30,307 nt of DNA, taken from IMG/VR virus record IMGVR_UViG_3300013094_000190, positions 1 to 30,307 of that record; one strand, written 5' to 3'. Made by a program: the position numbers and the translations under genes. The stretch's first letter is position 1; every line of letters begins with the position of its first letter. This document shows positions 29,630 to 30,307 of the stretch, piece after piece. Below the pieces are notes generated by a model. That model did not search any database and was not told the origin of the DNA. It worked only from the letters and a program-made list of their open reading frames with translations. This DNA is from a virus.

Positions 29630-30307
29630 CAGACATAATAGAGATCACAAAACTAGACGAAACGTTTAACAAGATTACTTGTGAACCGGGTATAGCTTAT
29701 GAACTGAACGAGTACTTTACATTCGAAGTACCCGGAGCAAAGTTCATGCCCGCTTATAAGAATAAGTTTTGGGATGGTAAGATCAGACTCTACAACGTCA
29801 TGACTGGTACATTATATGCTGGTCTAAATTCTAAAGTAGAAGAATTTGCTAAGAGTAGAAACTATGAGATAGAATATAAGTCAGACTTTTCTCAAGAAGA
29901 GTTTTCATTAAAAGAAGCTCATGAATTTATAGATAGTCTTGGTATACCAAGTAAATATGAAAGAAGAGACTACCAAGATGAAGCTTTTGCTTATGCTGTT
30001 CGTAATAAACGCGCTCTTATGTTATCACCAACTGCATCAGGCAAATCATATATAATTTACTTACTTGTGAGGTACTATGAAAACTATCTTAGGGACAACG
30101 GCTTCCGCACTCTTATTATTGTGCCAACTACTTCTTTGGTGCATCAGCTTGCCAGCGATTTTATTGACTATGGTTATAGTGATCCCAGCAACATTCATAG
30201 AGTATTTGCAGGACAAGATAAGAAAACAGATCATCCTATTGTCATATCGACATGGCAATCGATTTACAAACTGGACAAAAAGTATTTTGACTCGTTTAGC
30301 GTTGTAA
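29626..30307 (+). CDS. uvsW: UvsW helicase, N-terminal part (3' end outside window)
   Basis: The frame runs open from the ATG at 29626, which overlaps the uvsY stop, to the window end (227 codons seen; T4 UvsW has 587). The N-terminal domain has the Gly-Lys-x-Met-Pro-Ala-Tyr-Lys-like segment followed by Phe-Trp-Asp-Gly-Lys-Ile-Arg-Leu-Tyr (48-56) found in UvsW. A Tyr-Gln motif at 115-117, Walker A SPTASGKS at 134-141, motif Ia Val-Pro-Thr-Thr-Ser-Leu-Val-His-Gln at 166-174 and a Ser-Thr-Trp-Gln-Ser at 208-212 identify a superfamily 2 helicase. UvsW unwinds branched DNA and R-loops and helps switch T4 from origin- to recombination-dependent replication. Confidence 0.95.
   Translation, partial: MTDIIEITKLDETFNKITCEPGIAYELNEYFTFEVPGAKFMPAYKNKFWDGKIRLYNVMTGTLYAGLNSKVEEFAKSRNYEIEYKSDFSQEEFSLKEAHEFIDSLGIPSKYERRDYQDEAFAYAVRNKRALMLSPTASGKSYIIYLLVRYYENYLRDNGFRTLIIVPTTSLVHQLASDFIDYGYSDPSNIHRVFAGQDKKTDHPIVISTWQSIYKLDKKYFDSFSVV

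Noticed and set aside
30061-30307. Two open frames (one per strand) at the right end
   Set aside because: Both are shadows of the uvsW frame, which is continuous from 29626 and carries helicase motifs through this stretch.
1-30307. tRNA genes, insertion sequences, integrase or attachment sites
   Set aside because: None seen by eye. No cloverleaf-like sequences, transposase or integrase motifs were recognised, and there is no gene-free stretch longer than about 150 bases. A tRNAscan run would settle the tRNA question.

Overview
This window is the structural core of a T4-like (Straboviridae-type) contractile-tailed phage, probably marine. The T4 late gene order 13-14-15-16-17-18-19-20-67-21-22-23-3 is intact on the + strand (14854-29146). 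It is followed by the recombination genes uvsY and uvsW, the latter running off the right edge. The tail-fibre style, the position of gp3 beside gp23 and the moderate AT-richness resemble uncultured marine T4-like phages (cyanophage or pelagiphage relatives). The host cannot be fixed; the TctC/Bug-type binding proteins weakly favour a proteobacterial host.

Layout. (1) 2-3344: end of a tail fibre gene, a second fibre gene sharing its C-terminal domain, a collagen/polyglycine-like adhesin candidate and a small unrecognised protein. (2) 3347-14799: an unusual accessory island of about 11.5 kb. It holds four PP-loop (SGGxDS) ATP-pyrophosphatase proteins (three from one family), a fatty-acid-hydroxylase-like membrane protein, three proteins with 2-oxoglutarate/Fe(II) oxygenase-like motifs, a radical SAM protein with an N-terminal twitch-like Cys region, three exported TctC/Bug-type periplasmic binding proteins and one orphan. 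Genes from 3347 to 12551 run rightward and are tightly packed; the last three (14799 to 12544) form a leftward operon that meets them tail to tail. A PP-loop gene followed directly by a Bug gene occurs twice (7001-9149 and 10427-12551), with the radical SAM gene between. (3) 14854-28476: neck, terminase, tail sheath and tube, portal, prohead core, protease, scaffold and major capsid genes. (4) 28622-30307: gp3, uvsY and partial uvsW.

Regulation visible in the sequence: T4-type late promoter boxes (TATAAATA or one mismatch) precede the fibre, gp13, gp18, gp19, gp22, gp23 and gp3 genes and the leftward accessory operon. A sigma70-type promoter (TTTACA, 17-nt spacer, TATAAT) precedes uvsY, as expected for an early/middle gene. 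Clear intrinsic terminators follow gp19 and gp23, and a third lies inside the antisense oxygenase gene where it would stop the rightward accessory operon.

The island is the candidate for an undescribed system: ATP-dependent activation chemistry, radical and oxygenase chemistry and exported ligand-binding proteins, joined to the virion genes. Its substrate cannot be read from sequence. All coding, promoter and terminator calls come from direct reading of the sequence; no database search was done.
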